Below, one piece after another: positions 63,368-64,000 of a DNA stretch of 64,000 nucleotides (position 1 is the stretch's first letter; every line of letters starts with the position of its first letter). A program made the position numbers and the translations under genes. Below the pieces are notes generated by a model. That model was not told the origin of the DNA, did not search any database, and saw only the letters and a program-made list of their open reading frames with translations. The DNA is from Sepiola atlantica (Eukaryota; Mollusca; Cephalopoda; Sepiida; Sepiolidae): contig OY744525.1 of the NCBI GenBank assembly GCA_963556195.1, positions 58,812,610 to 58,876,609 on the forward strand, read 5' to 3'.

Positions 63368-64000
63368 CCCAGAACACGGAAAGACTGATCACCACAGCAA
63401 GAGACACCAGCCCAACAAACAACTCCGGAAGCACTGAAACCAGAAACAAAAAGACAAGAAAGGAAAAGTGTGAAGAAAAACAACTACGTGGACGCTTTAT
63501 AAGACTCACAAGCGATGAAACCAATGAAAATAGCTGGGCATGGCTAAGAAAAGGACACTTGAACAGAGAAACGGAATCTCTGCTGACGGCCGCACAGAAC
63601 AATGCGATTAGGACAAACTTTATTAAAGCAAAGATAGATAAAACCCAGGAAAACAGCAAATGCTGATTATGTGGACAAAGAGACGAAACGATAAATCATA
63701 TAATAAGTGAATGCAGCAAGCTAGCACAAAAGGAATACAAGAACAGACATGACAGCGTGGGGAAGGAAGTACACCGGGAAATGTGCAAACAACTGAATTT
63801 CGAATATGCAAAAAAACGGTACAGACACAAACCAGAAACTGTACTAGAAAACGAAAAACACAAAATCATATGGGATATGAATGTACAAACAGGCAAACCC
63901 ATAACAGCAAGGAGACCGGATATGATAATAATCAACAAGAAAGAAAAATCCTGCAAAATCGTAGACTTTGCCGTTCCAGCGGACCACAGAGTGAAGATCA
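63361..64000 (+). pseudogene. R4/Dong-like LINE, zinc motif and start of endonuclease
   Basis: Continues in a different frame from YVTQNTERLITTARD. At 63660 C-x2-C-x8-H-x4-C (CGQRDETINHIISEC) is a zinc motif with one residue replaced by TGA. Then ITARRPDMIIINKKEKSCK followed by IVDFAVP gives the RPD...D core of the PD-(D/E)XK-type endonuclease. The window ends inside this domain. Confidence 0.7.

Larger units (their letters stand above)
60745..64000 (+). mobile_element. R4/Dong-like LINE with restriction-like endonuclease, nearly complete, inactive
   Basis: A single long ORF broken by a few lesions. In order: a Myb/SANT-like DNA-binding segment, an acidic linker, a coiled-coil-like basic region, RT (YMDD), a CCHC zinc motif and the start of a PD-(D/E)XK endonuclease. 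The DNA-binding domain upstream of RT and the zinc motif plus endonuclease downstream mark the site-specific LINE group (R2/R4/Dong/NeSL). The (ATT)n flank fits the Dong habit of inserting in TAA repeats. Lesions: frameshift near 61190-61290, TGA at 61799, TAA at 61986, 1-nt loss near 63350, TGA at 63663. Runs off the right edge. Confidence 0.75.

Overview
This is a repeat-rich, intron-rich eukaryotic window with no bacterial-type operons. It best fits a mollusc, probably a cephalopod of the octopus type. The reasons are long AT-rich non-coding stretches, many (AT)n arrays, multi-kilobase introns with GT/AG junctions, and a dense mix of jockey-like, RTE-like and R4/Dong-like LINEs, Gypsy-type LTR elements, a Penelope-type fragment, mariner elements and SINEs. 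The species assignment is an inference; nothing in the window proves it.

Host genes. Two minus-strand genes can be supported. The first starts with an ATG at 13021 and continues off the left edge. Four exons (12978-13021, 4854-4974, 3603-3638, 2472-2594) have matching splice phases and encode 108 residues resembling the N-terminus of SMG8, a nonsense-mediated decay factor. Its 8-kb first intron holds a 22-bp minisatellite, U2-headed SINEs and a CTGCA-rich tandem repeat; its third intron holds a purine-only 27-bp minisatellite. The second gene has a penultimate exon at 50662-50824 and a terminal exon at 47834-48309. It encodes a Ser/Gln-rich C-terminus that I do not recognise.

Layout. 1-13 kb: SMG8-like gene with SINEs and minisatellites. 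13.4-19.4 kb: retroelement graveyard, including an old LTR pol split by a jockey-like LINE, a tRNA-like SINE, a Penelope GIY-YIG fragment and a LINE tail. 20.6-25.3 kb: one decayed Gypsy element with a full 3' LTR and a truncated 5' LTR. 28-32.6 kb: a TIR element with internal tandem repeats, fragments of an R4/Dong-like LINE, a mariner piece, U2-SINEs and a jockey tail. 35.4-36.7 kb, 40.8-41.2 kb, 52-54 kb and 57.2-58.5 kb: clusters of palindromic (foldback) elements, mostly bordered by (AT)n. 44-45 kb and 54-59 kb: mariner copies. 45.6-47.7 kb: tandem segmental duplication. 60.2-64 kb: a nearly complete but broken R4/Dong-like LINE beside an (ATT)n tract, running off the right edge.

Most unusual signals. 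(1) Two foldback elements at 36.1-36.6 kb each carry a hammerhead-ribozyme consensus on the minus strand, with compensatory changes in stems I and II. (2) A SINE family carries the 5' end of U2 snRNA at its head, and one subfamily also has a tRNA-like module. (3) Palindromes of different sequence but similar architecture recur beside (AT)n tracts. (4) R4/Dong-like elements sit next to TAA/TTA triplet arrays.
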